Made by a program: the position numbers and the translations under genes. 64,000 nucleotides of DNA from Paenibacillus pabuli (GTDB lineage: Bacteria > Bacillota > Bacilli > Paenibacillales > Paenibacillaceae): assembly GCF_023101145.1 (NCBI RefSeq), contig NZ_CP073714.1, positions 1,674,001 through 1,738,000 of the forward strand, read 5' to 3'. The notes under the pieces were generated by a model. That model saw only the letters and a program-made list of their open reading frames with translations. It had not been told where the DNA came from and searched no databases. This document shows, piece after piece, positions 51,737 through 61,893 of the stretch; the stretch's first letter is position 1, and every line of letters begins with the position of its first letter.

Positions 51737-52192
51737 GCTGTGCTTCCATATATGACCGCACCAACCAACGACCATACCAAATAACAGATGCCCTGCCAGC
51801 CAGTAAATTATCGCTTTTATATCATATAGATCAGGCACACGACTCGACAGCTGGGAGAGCGGGATATATATCAAGGAAGAGAGAGCGCCGATCAGGACAC
51901 CTTTGGATATCGGATGACCTGAACGCTGAATCCACCGTATGTAGAAGATACCAATGATTATGGAAACGATAAGATGCAGCACAAATTCAATGAACTCAGG
52001 TAATGTAGGCGGAAGCCATGGAACAAAGTCAATGTTCAGCAGCAAGGTATAGACTTTTTCACCAGTGTAAGTCTGGATGGCCTTTAAAAAGAACCCGAGC
52101 ACAAGTCCGGAGCTAACACCTGTTAAAATCCCGGCTTTCCAGGGTAATATGTGCTTTAGCGACTTTGGTGATTTAGCCAAATATTTTGGCAT
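51704..52192 (-). CDS. YqhR-like integral membrane protein
   Basis: 162 residues with four membrane segments (near 20-40, 65-90, 100-120 and 130-150). Text such as GILTGVSSGLVLGFFLKAIQ and FIEFVLHLIVSIIIGIFYIRWIQ resembles the YqhR-type proteins of Bacillales, whose role is unknown. ATG 52192 lies seven bases after AAGGAGGA. Confidence 0.7.
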   Translation of the reverse strand: MPKYLAKSPKSLKHILPWKAGILTGVSSGLVLGFFLKAIQTYTGEKVYTLLLNIDFVPWLPPTLPEFIEFVLHLIVSIIIGIFYIRWIQRSGHPISKGVLIGALSSLIYIPLSQLSSRVPDLYDIKAIIYWLAGHLLFGMVVGWCGHIWKHSQKGDPPFRHE

Positions 52193-52625
52193 ATGCAAAT
52201 CCTCCTTTCCATATGAAGTGCAGCCTGAAGTACTTAAAATCCCGATTTTTCCAATCTTGAGTAAAGACCATTATATGCAAAATCAACTTCGATATCTAAA
52301 AAGAGTATGGTTTTCCGCTTAAAGGTTATACTTCATCCGATGGATTAGCGATGCTGGCTGAGCTAGAAGATATGCTGAAATGCTCAGTATGACACTCTTT
52401 TTGCGCAACTGGAAACAAATCCCTCGTCATAAACAGACGAATTTTCCCGATCTTCTAAAAGAAGGTTATGGAAAACCTTCACGCCAAGTGATACAATACA
52501 AAAGTGAATAAGTCAAAATGAAACACTCAAGCGGATTCACTTATTGTGAAATTCGGTTTGCTTGTATGATGAGAGGGATTCGCTTGCGCAACCCGACTTA
52601 TCTAAAGACATGAGGAGGACAAACC
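52193..52625. other. Intergenic region before tkt
   Basis: A hairpin GAAGGTT/AACCTTC lies at 52461-52480 without a T run. TATGAT at 52565-52570 could be the tkt -10, with a weak -35 near 52541. No gene is seen. Confidence 0.4.
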
Positions 52626-54668
52626 ATGACTGACAAGAACGAAGCGATTCAAAAGGAAGAAAACAACACCATCGACAATCTGTCAATCACTACTGTACGT
52701 ACACTGGCGATTGATGCAATCGAGAAGGCAAATTCCGGACACCCGGGAATGCCTATGGGCTCCGCTCCAATGGGGTACCAACTTTTTGCAAAAACGATGA
52801 CACATAACCCGGACCACCCAACTTGGGTTAACCGGGACCGTTTTGTCCTGTCCGCAGGACACGGCTCCATGTTGCTGTACAGCTTGCTTCACCTGAGCGG
52901 GTATGACCTGCCTATGGATCAACTGAAACAGTTCCGTCAATGGGGAAGCAAAACGCCGGGTCACCCGGAATTTGGACATACAGCAGGCGTTGATGCAACA
53001 ACAGGACCACTGGGCCAAGGTATTGCAATGGCTGTAGGTATGGCTATGGCTGAAGCTCAACTTGGTGCAACATACAATAAAGACAAATTCAACGTAATCG
53101 ATCACTACACGTACGCGATCTGTGGTGACGGTGACTTGATGGAAGGCGTTTCTCATGAATCAGCTTCCCTGGCAGGACGTCTGCACCTGGGCAAATTGAT
53201 CATGTTGTTCGACTCCAATGACATCACACTGGATGGTAAATTGAACCTGTCTTCTTCCGAAAGCATTGCGAAGCGTTTTGAAGCTTATGGCTGGCAAGTG
53301 CTGCGCGTTGAAGATGGCAACGATCTGCCTGCAATCCAAAAGGCAATCGAAGAAGGTCAAGCAGATACACTTCGTCCTACACTGATCGAGGTTAAAACGG
53401 TAATTGGTTACGGCAGCCCGAACAAACAAGGTAAAGGCGGCCACGGCGGTACTCACGGATCTCCACTGGGTGCAGACGAAGCCAAATTGACTAAAGAGTT
53501 TTACAAATGGGTTTACGAGGAAGATTTCCACGTACCAGCTGAAGTTCGCGAACACTTTGCTAAAGTGAAAGATCGTGGTATCTCTGCAAACAAAGCATGG
53601 GACGAGAAATTGGCCGAGTACAAAAAAGCATATCCAGAGCTGGCTGCTCAGTTCGAAACAGCGATCAATGGCGACCTTCCAGAAGGTTGGGATCGCGATC
53701 TGCCTAAATATGCAGCAACTGACAAAGCTCTTTCCACTCGTGTAGCATCGGGTAACGCTCTGAACGGTCTGGCGCACAACGTGCCACAACTGACAGGCGG
53801 ATCTGCTGACCTTGAGAGCTCTACCATGACTCACCTGAACAATCTGGAGAACTTCACGCCTGAAGATTACTCCGGCCGTAACATCTACTTCGGTATCCGT
53901 GAATTCGGTATGGCTGGAGCAATGAACGGTATGGCACTGCACAGTGGTGTGAAAGTATTCGGTGGTACGTTCTTCGTATTTACAGACTACCTGCGTCCAG
54001 CTGTTCGTCTGGCTGCCTTGATGGGTCTGCCTGTGACGTATGTTCTGACTCACGACAGTATCGCTGTTGGTGAAGACGGTCCTACGCACGAACCGATCGA
54101 GCAACTGGCATCCCTGCGTATCATCCCTAATCTGACGGTTATTCGTCCGGCTGATGGTAATGAAACTTCTGCAGCATGGGCTTATGCGCTTGAGAACAAG
54201 AGCAATCCGGTTGCACTCGTACTCACTCGTCAAAACCTGCCGATTCTGGAAGGTACTGTTGAAGGTTCCCGTGAGAACGTGAAACGTGGTGCGTATGTTG
54301 TCTCTGATGCAAAAGAAGGCAAAGCTGTGGCACAAATCATCGCTACAGGTTCCGAAGTGCAATTGGCTGTCAAAGCTCAAGCAGCACTTGCTGAACAAGG
54401 CATCCAAGTTCGTGTAATCAGCATGCCGAGCTGGGATCTGTTCGAGAAACAGGACAAAGCATACAAAGAATCCGTCCTGCTTCCGGATGTTAAAGCTCGT
54501 TTGGCGATTGAAATGGCTCACCCAATGGGCTGGGAAAAATATGTCGGCGACCAAGGCGACATTCTCGGAATCAGCACATTTGGTGCATCCGCGCCTGGCG
54601 ATCGTGTTATCCAAGAGTATGGTTTCACTGTGGAGAACGTGGTTAGTCGCGTAAAAGCATTGCTGTAA
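52626..54668 (+). CDS. tkt: Transketolase
   Basis: 680 residues; thiamine-diphosphate enzyme of the pentose phosphate pathway. ThDP and metal contacts are visible in [43 protein letters not shown] and [19 protein letters not shown]. The pyrimidine domain carries [20 protein letters not shown] with the catalytic Glu, and [27 protein letters not shown] precedes ATG 52626. The codon use is clean, so a 484-codon frame appears on the opposite strand; I treat that as a shadow. Confidence 0.98.
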   Translation: MTDKNEAIQKEENNTIDNLSITTVRTLAIDAIEKANSGHPGMPMGSAPMGYQLFAKTMTHNPDHPTWVNRDRFVLSAGHGSMLLYSLLHLSGYDLPMDQLKQFRQWGSKTPGHPEFGHTAGVDATTGPLGQGIAMAVGMAMAEAQLGATYNKDKFNVIDHYTYAICGDGDLMEGVSHESASLAGRLHLGKLIMLFDSNDITLDGKLNLSSSESIAKRFEAYGWQVLRVEDGNDLPAIQKAIEEGQADTLRPTLIEVKTVIGYGSPNKQGKGGHGGTHGSPLGADEAKLTKEFYKWVYEEDFHVPAEVREHFAKVKDRGISANKAWDEKLAEYKKAYPELAAQFETAINGDLPEGWDRDLPKYAATDKALSTRVASGNALNGLAHNVPQLTGGSADLESSTMTHLNNLENFTPEDYSGRNIYFGIREFGMAGAMNGMALHSGVKVFGGTFFVFTDYLRPAVRLAALMGLPVTYVLTHDSIAVGEDGPTHEPIEQLASLRIIPNLTVIRPADGNETSAAWAYALENKSNPVALVLTRQNLPILEGTVEGSRENVKRGAYVVSDAKEGKAVAQIIATGSEVQLAVKAQAALAEQGIQVRVISMPSWDLFEKQDKAYKESVLLPDVKARLAIEMAHPMGWEKYVGDQGDILGISTFGASAPGDRVIQEYGFTVENVVSRVKALL

Positions 54669-54740
54669 TAGCTTGAAAAACGCTGCAATGGATAGGAGGA
54701 GTTTAACTGCGAGTCCTGTCCAAGCAGCGAGTGATTTTCC

Positions 54741-54788
54741 GGCAGAGAATGGGCGGGTAACCGCCCTGATCTGTTTTGCCTTTTGTTT
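54741..54788 (+). terminator. Terminator after tkt
   Basis: GGGCGG (54751-54756) pairs with CCGCCC (54761-54766), flanked by GGCA/TGCC, then TTTTGTTTTC. Confidence 0.65.
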
Positions 54789-54816
54789 TCATTAACTTCA
54801 GGGGGAGCGGGTACGC

Positions 54817-55134
54817 ATGTCACAGTTCGATCAAGTCAGTGTAGTGAAAGAGGCCAACATTTATTATGAGGGCCAGGTAACAAGCAGAACGGTTATTTTG
54901 GGGGATGGCAGCAAGGTGACTCTGGGCATTATGCTTCCAGGGAATTATGAGTTCGGCACAGATTCCCGTGAGATTATGGAGATTCTGTCCGGCGACCTGA
55001 GAGTATTACTTCCCGGAGAAGAAGATTGGCAAGAGATTCAAGGTCAAGCTACGTTCCACGTGCCTGCCGAATCCAAATTTAAACTGGAGATACGCAGCGT
55101 TACCGACTACTGCTGTTCGTACCCGGCGGAATAA
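54817..55134 (+). CDS. ppnP: Pyrimidine/purine nucleoside phosphorylase
   Basis: 105 residues of the DUF1255/YaiE cupin family. PpnP splits several nucleosides with phosphate. Family text is [40 protein letters not shown] and the end [14 protein letters not shown] with YCCSYP. The protein is complete. It lies between tkt and pgi, matching a role in moving nucleoside pentose into the pentose phosphate pathway. GGGGGAGCGGG precedes ATG 54817. Confidence 0.92.
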   Translation: MSQFDQVSVVKEANIYYEGQVTSRTVILGDGSKVTLGIMLPGNYEFGTDSREIMEILSGDLRVLLPGEEDWQEIQGQATFHVPAESKFKLEIRSVTDYCCSYPAE

Positions 55135-55141
55135 TACAAGA

Positions 55142-55184
55142 GGGTAACCAGAACCGCGACTCGCGGATTCGGTTAACCCTTTTT
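55142..55184 (+). terminator. Terminator after ppnP
   Basis: GGGTAACC (55142-55149) pairs with GGTTAACCC (55171-55179, one bulge), inner stem CCGCG/CGCGG, then TTTTT. Confidence 0.85.
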
Positions 55185-55319
55185 GCTTCTTAAACTCTAA
55201 CGACAAAGTTCGGGCTGCAAGCTTGTCAGCCCTGTGGATTTGAAGTATCCTTAGGCTAAGTTGTTTCGAATGGAAAACGGAAAAAAATATGCTACCGATA
55301 TCAGGAGGTTTTATAGATC

Positions 55320-56675
55320 ATGGCAAAAAAAGTGAAGTTTGACTACAGCACTGCCCTGCAATTTGTCAATCAGCATGAAGTGGACTATTTCGCTGAACCG
55401 ATTCGTTTGGCTCACGAGCAGCTCCACAACGGAACAGGTACAGGATCGGATTATCTGGGCTGGATCGACCTGCCTACCGCTTATGACAAAGAAGAGTTCT
55501 CCCGTATTCAAAAAGCGGCTGCTAAAATCCAAAGCGATTCTGAAGTACTGATCGTTATCGGTATCGGTGGATCATACCTTGGTGCACGTGCAGCGATTGA
55601 GATGCTTACGCATTCTTTCTACAACAACCTGCCTAAAGAAAAACGTAAAACGCCTGAAATCTATTTCGCAGGAAACAACATCAGCTCCACATATGTAACT
55701 CATTTGCTGGATCTGGTTGAAGGCAAAGACTTCTCCGTTAACGTCATCTCCAAATCCGGTACTACAACAGAGCCAGCGATTGCTTTCCGTATCTTCCGTG
55801 CAGCACTGGAGAAAAAATACGGTAAAGAAGAAGCTCGCAAACGTATCTATGCAACAACGGATAAAGAGCGCGGCGCACTGAAAAAACTGGCGAATGAAGA
55901 AGGCTATGAATCCTTCATTATCCCGGATGATGTAGGTGGACGTTACTCCGTTCTGACAGCTGTAGGTTTGCTGCCAATCGCAGCAGCTGGCATCAACATC
56001 GAAGAAATGATGCAAGGTGCGGCTGACGCTTCCAAAGAATACAGCAACCCGAACGTAGCGGAGAACGAAGCATATCAATATGCAGCTGTTCGTAACGCAC
56101 TGTATCGTAAAGGTAAAGGAACAGAGATTCTCGTAAACTACGAGCCATCCCTGCACTTTGTATCCGAATGGTGGAAACAACTGTACGGAGAGAGTGAAGG
56201 TAAAGACTATAAAGGAATCTATCCTGCATCCGTTGATTTCTCGACTGACTTGCACTCCATGGGTCAATTCATTCAAGAAGGTAGCCGGAACATCTTCGAA
56301 ACTGTGATTCAGGTTGCTGAAGTATCGGAACACATCTCCATCGAAGCGGACCCGGATGATCTGGATGGTCTGAATTTCCTTGAAGGAAAAACGATGGACT
56401 TTGTTAACAAAAAAGCGTTCCAAGGAACACTGCTTGCACATACAGATGGTCAAGTACCAAACTTGATTGTGAACATTCCAGATATGTCTCCATATTCTTT
56501 CGGATATCTGGTATACTTCTTTGAAAAAGCATGCGGCATTAGTGGTTACCTGCTGGGAGTCAATCCATTTGACCAACCAGGCGTGGAAGCTTACAAGAAA
56601 AATATGTTCGCTTTGCTGGGCAAACCAGGCTTTGAAGAAGAGAAAGCAGCGCTTGAAGCGAGACTTTCCGAATAA
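55320..56675 (+). CDS. pgi: Glucose-6-phosphate isomerase
   Basis: 451 residues, the short bacterial type. Converts glucose-6-phosphate and fructose-6-phosphate. Substrate-phosphate loop [33 protein letters not shown], catalytic Glu region [14 protein letters not shown] and the C-terminal [17 protein letters not shown] with the catalytic Lys. ATG 55320 follows CAGGAGG. A 334-codon frame on the opposite strand is a shadow. Confidence 0.98.
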   Translation: MAKKVKFDYSTALQFVNQHEVDYFAEPIRLAHEQLHNGTGTGSDYLGWIDLPTAYDKEEFSRIQKAAAKIQSDSEVLIVIGIGGSYLGARAAIEMLTHSFYNNLPKEKRKTPEIYFAGNNISSTYVTHLLDLVEGKDFSVNVISKSGTTTEPAIAFRIFRAALEKKYGKEEARKRIYATTDKERGALKKLANEEGYESFIIPDDVGGRYSVLTAVGLLPIAAAGINIEEMMQGAADASKEYSNPNVAENEAYQYAAVRNALYRKGKGTEILVNYEPSLHFVSEWWKQLYGESEGKDYKGIYPASVDFSTDLHSMGQFIQEGSRNIFETVIQVAEVSEHISIEADPDDLDGLNFLEGKTMDFVNKKAFQGTLLAHTDGQVPNLIVNIPDMSPYSFGYLVYFFEKACGISGYLLGVNPFDQPGVEAYKKNMFALLGKPGFEEEKAALEARLSE

Positions 56676-56716
56676 TTCATCGGTCTGCTCATATAGTTAA
56701 ATAAGGTAATGTAATT

Positions 56717-56803
56717 ACATTCGGGTAGTCGTTGTGAAGCAATGGTTCCCCGAATGTTAAACCAAGGCAGTTCGTCCACGTCCGCGCGGAGAACTGCTTT
56801 CTT
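56717..56803 (+). terminator. Two hairpins after pgi
   Basis: ACATTCGGG (56717-56725) pairs with CCCGAATGT (56749-56757) without T run. GCAGTTC (56767-56773) pairs with GAACTGC (56791-56797) followed by TTTCTT, the more likely terminator. Confidence 0.6.
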
Positions 56804-56836
56804 GTAAAATGGATCAAATTGGAAAGTTGGATAGGG

Positions 56837-57469
56837 ATGATTGAACGTTATCGCACGGTTCGGGGACCGGGCAATCTGGAAATTGTAATCAAAAAGTCGC
56901 GATTTATCGGTCATATTATGCCGGTCACGACGGAAGAAGAAGCCAATGCTTTTATTGATGAAATCAAGAAAAAACATTGGAATGCTACTCATAACTGCTC
57001 GGCATATATGATTGGTGAGCGTGATGAGATCCAGAAGCAATCCGATGATGGCGAACCAAGCGGAACCGCGGGGAAACCCATTCTTGAAGTGATCAAAAAT
57101 CAGCAATTGAAAAATGTGGCTATTGTTGTTACACGTTATTTTGGGGGAATTATGCTTGGAGCAGGTGGGTTAATTCGCGCTTATACGGATGGAGCAGTTG
57201 CAGCCATTGAAGCGGGGGAAGCGATTACCAAAGTGCTCCATCGTGAAGTGTTGGTTGAACTGGATTACACATGGCTGGGCAAAGTGGAAAATGAATTAAG
57301 GAGCCGGGAAGTCCGTACAGGTGAAACTGGATTCACCGATAAGGTTACGTTGACTTGTCTTCCGCCGGATAGTGAAACCGAGGCATTTGTGGCCTGGATC
57401 ACAGATTTGACGCAAGGGCAATCCCGGATCACGGAGGGACAGCGGCTTTATTTTATTGAAGGGGAATAA
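56837..57469 (+). CDS. YigZ/IMPACT-family protein (YvyE-like)
   Basis: 210 residues. N-terminal UPF0029 domain with VIKKSRFIGHIMPVTTEEEA, the ATHNCSAYMIG and SDDGEPSGTAGKPILEV signatures and VVVTRYFGGIMLGAGGL, then a DUF1949-type ferredoxin-like domain at the C-terminus. The role of bacterial YigZ is uncertain. ATG 56837 gives MIERYRTVRG as in B. subtilis YvyE; the TTG at 56819 adds six residues. Ends five bases before the tetR gene. Confidence 0.93.
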   Translation: MIERYRTVRGPGNLEIVIKKSRFIGHIMPVTTEEEANAFIDEIKKKHWNATHNCSAYMIGERDEIQKQSDDGEPSGTAGKPILEVIKNQQLKNVAIVVTRYFGGIMLGAGGLIRAYTDGAVAAIEAGEAITKVLHREVLVELDYTWLGKVENELRSREVRTGETGFTDKVTLTCLPPDSETEAFVAWITDLTQGQSRITEGQRLYFIEGE

Positions 57470-57474
57470 AATAT

Positions 57475-58077
57475 ATGGCTAGAAGAGCAGTCGAACAGGA
57501 GTTGTCGAGGGAGCGGATACTGGAGGCGGCGAGGCATCTTTTTATTACCAAAGGATACCGCGCCATTTCGATGCGAAGCATCGGCCAGCATCTGGGCTAT
57601 AGTCATGGGTCGCTGTATTATCATTTTAAGGAAAAGGCAGAGCTGTTTTATGCCATCGTGGTTGAAGATTTTAATCATCTGGGGCATTTGCTGCTGCAAG
57701 CCATGGTCAGGCCAGTCATGGGTGGCGTGAGCAAGGTGGAACATATTATGATGGAGTTTATTCGTTTTGGTTTGGAAAATCCGTATCAGTACGAGATCAT
57801 GTTCATGATTCGGGATGAGGAATTGTTATCGTATTGTCGTACGGAGCAAGGAAGATGCTTTGAATTGTTTGCCTCCATTATTCGGCAATACATGAATGAA
57901 GAAGGATGTACGGAAGAGGATATTCAATGTGTACCACGTACGCTGTTTTTATCCATGCATGGATTCATATCGTATTATATTCAGGACCGTTTGACCTTTG
58001 CAGAGATTGAATCGGCTGCGTTGTCTCATGTCAAAGTACTCTGCCGAAATCTCCAACACCAGCCTGGCGTCCAATAA
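57475..58077 (+). CDS. TetR-family transcriptional regulator
   Basis: 200 residues. N-terminal helix-turn-helix (about 10-60): RERILEAARHLFITKGYRAISMRSIGQHLGYSHGSLYYHFKEK in overlapping pieces is the classic TetR pattern. The C-terminal ligand domain (MMEFIRFGLENPYQYEIMFM) resembles the TetR_C_33/WHG-type domain. It is cotranscribed with the YigZ gene (5-base gap). The target genes are not obvious from the neighbours. Confidence 0.92.
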   Translation: MARRAVEQELSRERILEAARHLFITKGYRAISMRSIGQHLGYSHGSLYYHFKEKAELFYAIVVEDFNHLGHLLLQAMVRPVMGGVSKVEHIMMEFIRFGLENPYQYEIMFMIRDEELLSYCRTEQGRCFELFASIIRQYMNEEGCTEEDIQCVPRTLFLSMHGFISYYIQDRLTFAEIESAALSHVKVLCRNLQHQPGVQ

Positions 58078-58176
58078 GGCGCTTTTGTCGCACTCCTACA
58101 CTTCAGGGCGGTGAATTGTCATAACATTAATTCTTTATAACGTTGTCTCGCGAAAGTTTCTGCGAAGAATACCATG

Positions 58177-58223
58177 ACAGGCGGATGATATCCCTAAAAT
58201 AGGGTGGGCCGCCTGTTTTTTTA
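58177..58223 (+). terminator. Terminator after tetR
   Basis: ACAGGCGG (58177-58184) pairs with CCGCCTGT (58209-58216), inner CCCTA/TAGGG, then a run of T. Confidence 0.88.
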
Positions 58224-58264
58224 TTTCGATTGATGAGATTCACTAGAAATGGGGTGTGATGAGG

Positions 58265-58666
58265 CTAGCCTTTCATGATTTTAAGGACATATTCCCGCTG
58301 ACGAGGACCATCAAATTCGCAAAAATAGATGCCCTGCCATCTGCCAAGCAATAATCTGCCCTCATGTATAATCACCGTTTGTGATGGTCCGGTAGTGATT
58401 GATTTCAAGTGAGAAGCCGTATTTCCCTCAGCATGTCGATATTCGGGATGCTCCCAGGGATACACTTCGTTCAGGCGAAGCAGTACGTCATGTTTGACGT
58501 CCGGGTCAGCATTTTCGTTAATTGCTATACCTGCTGTCGTATGTGGACAGTAAATCAAAACCGTTCCATTCTGCACACCGCTATCGCGGACAACCTGTTC
58601 CACTTCCCGCGTAATATCTTTCATCTCATCCCGTCTGGATGTCGATAGATTCTTCGTATATAACAT
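58265..58666 (-). CDS. YjbQ-family protein (UPF0047)
   Basis: 133 residues. Signatures are VLIYCPHTTAGIAINENADPD, EYRHAEGNTASHLKS and GRWQGIYFCEFDGPRQREY; the family shows weak thiamine-phosphate synthase activity in vitro and binds metal through conserved His residues. The start at ATG 58666 gives MLYTKNLSTSRRDEM; AAGGAGTG precedes it. Monocistronic. Confidence 0.93.
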   Translation of the reverse strand: MLYTKNLSTSRRDEMKDITREVEQVVRDSGVQNGTVLIYCPHTTAGIAINENADPDVKHDVLLRLNEVYPWEHPEYRHAEGNTASHLKSITTGPSQTVIIHEGRLLLGRWQGIYFCEFDGPRQREYVLKIMKG

Positions 58667-58766
58667 ATTACTTCACTCCTTTTGATATAAATTTGTCCTC
58701 TAGATTGTACCTTAACCACTACATACCAAACAAATCACGTATTACGATGTTATAACAATTACACGA

Positions 58767-58920
58767 TAACGGAGAGGGCAGAAATAACCTGAAGAAGCGA
58801 AGCTAAAAGCTTTCTGAAAGAAAGCTGTCATCGGAAGCATACGCTTCGCCTTTATCGACGGATTTCTCCCTTTAGAAAAGGGAATCAAAGAAATCTGGGG
58901 ATAACAGCGATAGAAAAGTA
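58767..58920. repeat. Structured intergenic element, probable dispersed Paenibacillus repeat
   Basis: Three adjacent hairpins: AGCTTTC/GAAAGCT (58808-58826), GAAGC/GCTTC (58834-58847), and GATTTCT/AGAAATC (58861-58895) with CCCTTT/AAAAGGG inside. The segment ending GGGGATAACAGCGATAG resembles intergenic repeats I associate with Paenibacillus genomes, from memory only. A 73-codon frame across it is not a convincing gene. The rest of 58667-59162 shows no gene. Confidence 0.5.
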
Positions 58921-59162
58921 GTTCTGGCCGTGTAGCAGGCAGGGTAATTAGATATGAATTCATCTCATATGTAAGCCGATTTTATTCAATAAAAGCATTG
59001 ACGATTAGCACTGCAAACTGGTAAAGTATCAGATAAGCAAAAACCAAGTAGACTAATGGGAATAATATTAAAGTAATTAAATCCAACTTAGGAAAATCGT
59101 TGTACCAAAGCAGGAAGACTGCCGACCGGACATAGAACCGGAGGCTGGGAGGGAATGCAGCA

Positions 59163-59978
59163 ATGAATACCGTTCTTCGTCACAAGGGATGGACTTGGGG
59201 ATTCCGCAGTACCGTATTGCTATATTTTATCGTACTTATTGTACTTCCAATCATCGGTGTGTACGTCAATTCCTTCTCTGAAGGATGGAGCAACTTTATC
59301 CAAAGCATTATGGACCCTATCGCATGGAAAGCCGTGCTGTTAACGATCCGATTGGCAGTAATAGCGACGGTGATTAACGTCATACTGGGAACCATGATTG
59401 CCTGGGTGCTGACTCGTTATCGCTTTTTGGGGAGGTCGTTCCTTAACAGTCTGGTAGATCTCCCTTTTGCTCTGCCAACAGCCGTTGGTGGACTGATGAT
59501 TATGCTGCTCTTGGGTCCGGTCAGTGCCATTGGCAAACTGGCAGAGTCCATGGGGTTTGAAATTGTATTTCACCAGCCTGCGATTGTGATCGCGATGACC
59601 TTTGTTACGTTTCCATTTGTCATCCGTGCGGTGCAGCCTTTGCTTGAGGAGATTGATCCTTCGGAGGAAGAAGCATCCTACACGATGGGAGCATCAAAGG
59701 CGCGTACATTCAGGCAGGTCATTCTTCCGTCCATGGCTCCGGGCATGATTAGTGGGGGAATGCTCGCCTTCTCCAGAGCACTGGCCGAATTTGGGGCTGT
59801 TGTGCTGGTGGCAGGCAATATTCCGGGACGAACATTGACGGCTTCCGTATTTATTTACGGCGAGATCGAAAGTGACAATCCAACCGGTGCCGCGGCCGTT
59901 TCCGTACTGCTCTTAACACTCTCTTTCCTGATCCTCTGGCTCATTAATCTGGTGCAGATGCGGGGGAGAAGACGATGA
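59163..59978 (+). CDS. cysT: Sulfate/thiosulfate ABC transporter permease CysT
   Basis: 271 residues with six membrane segments. The permease EAA loop is EEEASYTMGASKARTFRQVILPS, and LVDLPFALPTAVGGLMIMLLLG and ALAEFGAVVLVAGNIPGRT are typical of CysT (CysU). GGAGGCTGGGAGGG lies upstream of ATG 59163. First gene of cysT-cysW-cysA-binding protein; overlaps cysW by four bases. Confidence 0.95.
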   Translation: MNTVLRHKGWTWGFRSTVLLYFIVLIVLPIIGVYVNSFSEGWSNFIQSIMDPIAWKAVLLTIRLAVIATVINVILGTMIAWVLTRYRFLGRSFLNSLVDLPFALPTAVGGLMIMLLLGPVSAIGKLAESMGFEIVFHQPAIVIAMTFVTFPFVIRAVQPLLEEIDPSEEEASYTMGASKARTFRQVILPSMAPGMISGGMLAFSRALAEFGAVVLVAGNIPGRTLTASVFIYGEIESDNPTGAAAVSVLLLTLSFLILWLINLVQMRGRRR

Positions 59979-60772
59979 GGAGACTATTAATCGGACTGAC
60001 GTTTGCGGTGTTCATTGTACTGCTGATCATCCCGCTTGGACGTATTTTTATTGGTGCATTTGAAGACGGGGCAGGAGGATTCCTGGATGGGCTGTTGCGC
60101 CCTGAGGCGCTGCATGCCTTGATGATGACAGGACTTGTTGTACTTGTTGTCACGCTGTTAAATACATTGTTTGGCGTTATGATGGCTATCTATCTGGTTC
60201 GCGCCGGCTGGCTGAGTGACCGGGTGAAAGGGCTGCTGAACAGCATTGTGGACCTGCCCTATGCCGTATCGCCAGTCATTGGCGGATTGATGATTGTACT
60301 ACTGTTGGGTCCCAACAGCATTATGGGCGCTTTTTTTGAAGGCATTGGATTTAATGTGGTCTATGCCTTTCCGGGCATGGTCATTGCAACGTTGTTTGTC
60401 ACTTTTCCACTGATGGTTCGAGAGGTGATGCCTGTCTTGCAGGAGCTTGGATCTCAGCAGGAAGAGGCTGCGTCGACGCTCGGTGCATATGGCTGGAGAA
60501 CGTTCTGGAGTGTGACTTGGCCATCGATTCGCTGGGCAGTTGTGTATGGTCTTGTGTTGACGGTTGCACGCTCGCTTGGGGAATTCGGTGCAGTGCTGGT
60601 TGTATCGGGTAACATTATGAACAAAACGCAGACGGCAACAACGCTAGTATATCAGGATGTTGAGAATTTTAACGTTGCTGCCGCAAATGGTGTGGCATTG
60701 GTACTGGTTACCTTCTCCGTCGGGCTGCTGCTTATGATGGAATGGGCCAAGAAGCGAAAGGAAGTGCATTGA
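59975..60772 (+). CDS. cysW: Sulfate/thiosulfate ABC transporter permease CysW
   Basis: 265 residues, six membrane segments. SIVDLPYAVSPVIGGLMIVL and SLGEFGAVLVVSGNIMNKTQ are CysW hallmarks, and the EAA loop is EEAASTLGAYGWRTFWSVTWP. ATG 59975 is in the ATGA overlap with cysT. One base separates it from cysA. Confidence 0.95.
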   Translation: MRRLLIGLTFAVFIVLLIIPLGRIFIGAFEDGAGGFLDGLLRPEALHALMMTGLVVLVVTLLNTLFGVMMAIYLVRAGWLSDRVKGLLNSIVDLPYAVSPVIGGLMIVLLLGPNSIMGAFFEGIGFNVVYAFPGMVIATLFVTFPLMVREVMPVLQELGSQQEEAASTLGAYGWRTFWSVTWPSIRWAVVYGLVLTVARSLGEFGAVLVVSGNIMNKTQTATTLVYQDVENFNVAAANGVALVLVTFSVGLLLMMEWAKKRKEVH

Positions 60773-60773
60773 G

Positions 60774-61838
60774 ATGCATGTGGAAGTCCGTGATCTGAAC
60801 AAACATTTCGGTGATTTTCATGCGGTAAAAGATGTCTCGTTCGATATTGCCAAAGGCCATCTGATCGGTTTGCTGGGACCCAGCGGAGGTGGGAAAACGT
60901 CCATTCTGCGTATGCTTGCAGGGCTGGAGAACCCGGGTTCCGGAGAGATTCGTTTTCACGGAAAGGTCGTAAACCATCTGCCTCCGCAGGAGCGGGGAAT
61001 CGGATTTGTATTTCAGAACTATGCCTTGTTCAAACATATGACGGTATTTGATAATATCGCCTTTGGACTCAAGGTCAAAAAGACACCCAAGGCCCAGATC
61101 CGTGATCGGGTCATGGAGCTGGTGGAATTGACGGGGCTGAAAGGTTTCGAACAGCGTTATCCACATCAGTTGTCTGGTGGACAGCGGCAGCGTGTCGCTT
61201 TTGCCAGAGCATTGGCCCCTGAGCCACAGCTGCTGCTGCTGGATGAGCCGTTTGCCGCCATTGATGCCAAGATCCGTCAGGAACTGCGTTCATGGCTCAG
61301 AGAGCTGATTGAGCGGGTAGGCATCACTTCAATTTTTGTAACTCATGACCAGGATGAAGCGATTGAAGTGGCAGACGAAATCATGATTATCAGCCAAGGC
61401 CGTTTGGAGCAAAAGGGTACCCCATGGGATATTTATAAAAACCCGGAGACTCCTTTTGTTGCCACATTTATCGGGGAATCCACTGTCGTGGAGGACGCTT
61501 CACAGCTTAAGGGCTTTGAACATGCAGTGGAAGGGGAGCGCACACGTGCGCTGATCCGGCCTGAGTATATCGAGATCGGTTTGAAGAACGAGTTTAGCAT
61601 GCTGTCCGCTACTGAAAAGGGGATCGTCAGACACCTTCATTTCCGTGGAAGTGAATGGATGGTGGAAGTTGAAGTCGAGGGTCATAAACTCATAACGTAT
61701 CGTTCCCTCGAAAAAACAACCTTGCAAGTCGGTCAACAGATTCGGGTGCTTGTGCATCGGGCATATCTGTTCAATGATTCCCATAGCTGGGTTGTTGAGA
61801 ACCGCTTGAAGGAAGATCCAATGCCAGTCATCATCTAA
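60774..61838 (+). CDS. cysA: Sulfate/thiosulfate ABC transporter ATP-binding protein CysA
   Basis: 354 residues. Walker A LLGPSGGGKTSILRML, Q-loop VFQNYALFKHMTVFDN, signature QLSGGQRQRVAFARAL, Walker B LLLLDEPFAAIDAK, switch His in FVTHDQDEAIEVAD. A C-terminal TOBE-like domain (about 240-354) is typical for CysA. ATG 60774 directly follows the cysW stop. Confidence 0.95.
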   Translation: MHVEVRDLNKHFGDFHAVKDVSFDIAKGHLIGLLGPSGGGKTSILRMLAGLENPGSGEIRFHGKVVNHLPPQERGIGFVFQNYALFKHMTVFDNIAFGLKVKKTPKAQIRDRVMELVELTGLKGFEQRYPHQLSGGQRQRVAFARALAPEPQLLLLDEPFAAIDAKIRQELRSWLRELIERVGITSIFVTHDQDEAIEVADEIMIISQGRLEQKGTPWDIYKNPETPFVATFIGESTVVEDASQLKGFEHAVEGERTRALIRPEYIEIGLKNEFSMLSATEKGIVRHLHFRGSEWMVEVEVEGHKLITYRSLEKTTLQVGQQIRVLVHRAYLFNDSHSWVVENRLKEDPMPVII

Positions 61839-61893
61839 GCAGAGCATCAATGGTTCAAGGAACCATCTATCATTTTGGAGAGAGGTGCTGCCC

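Noticed and set aside
53160..54614. 484-codon open frame antisense to transketolase
   Set aside because: It mirrors the strong codon bias of tkt, has no ribosome binding site or family similarity, and is Cys/Phe/Arg-rich nonsense.
55572..56576. 334-codon open frame antisense to pgi
   Set aside because: Shadow of a highly biased gene; no domain and no start signal.
58808..58895. CRISPR array
   Set aside because: The hairpins differ in sequence and there are no equal repeats with spacers here or elsewhere in the window.
58742..58963. 73-codon frame in the intergenic element
   Set aside because: It covers the hairpins of the probable repeat, lacks a ribosome binding site and shows no domain.
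59000..59162. S-box (SAM) riboswitch before the sulfate transporter
   Set aside because: The conserved S-box blocks are absent; only a small CCGG hairpin is present.
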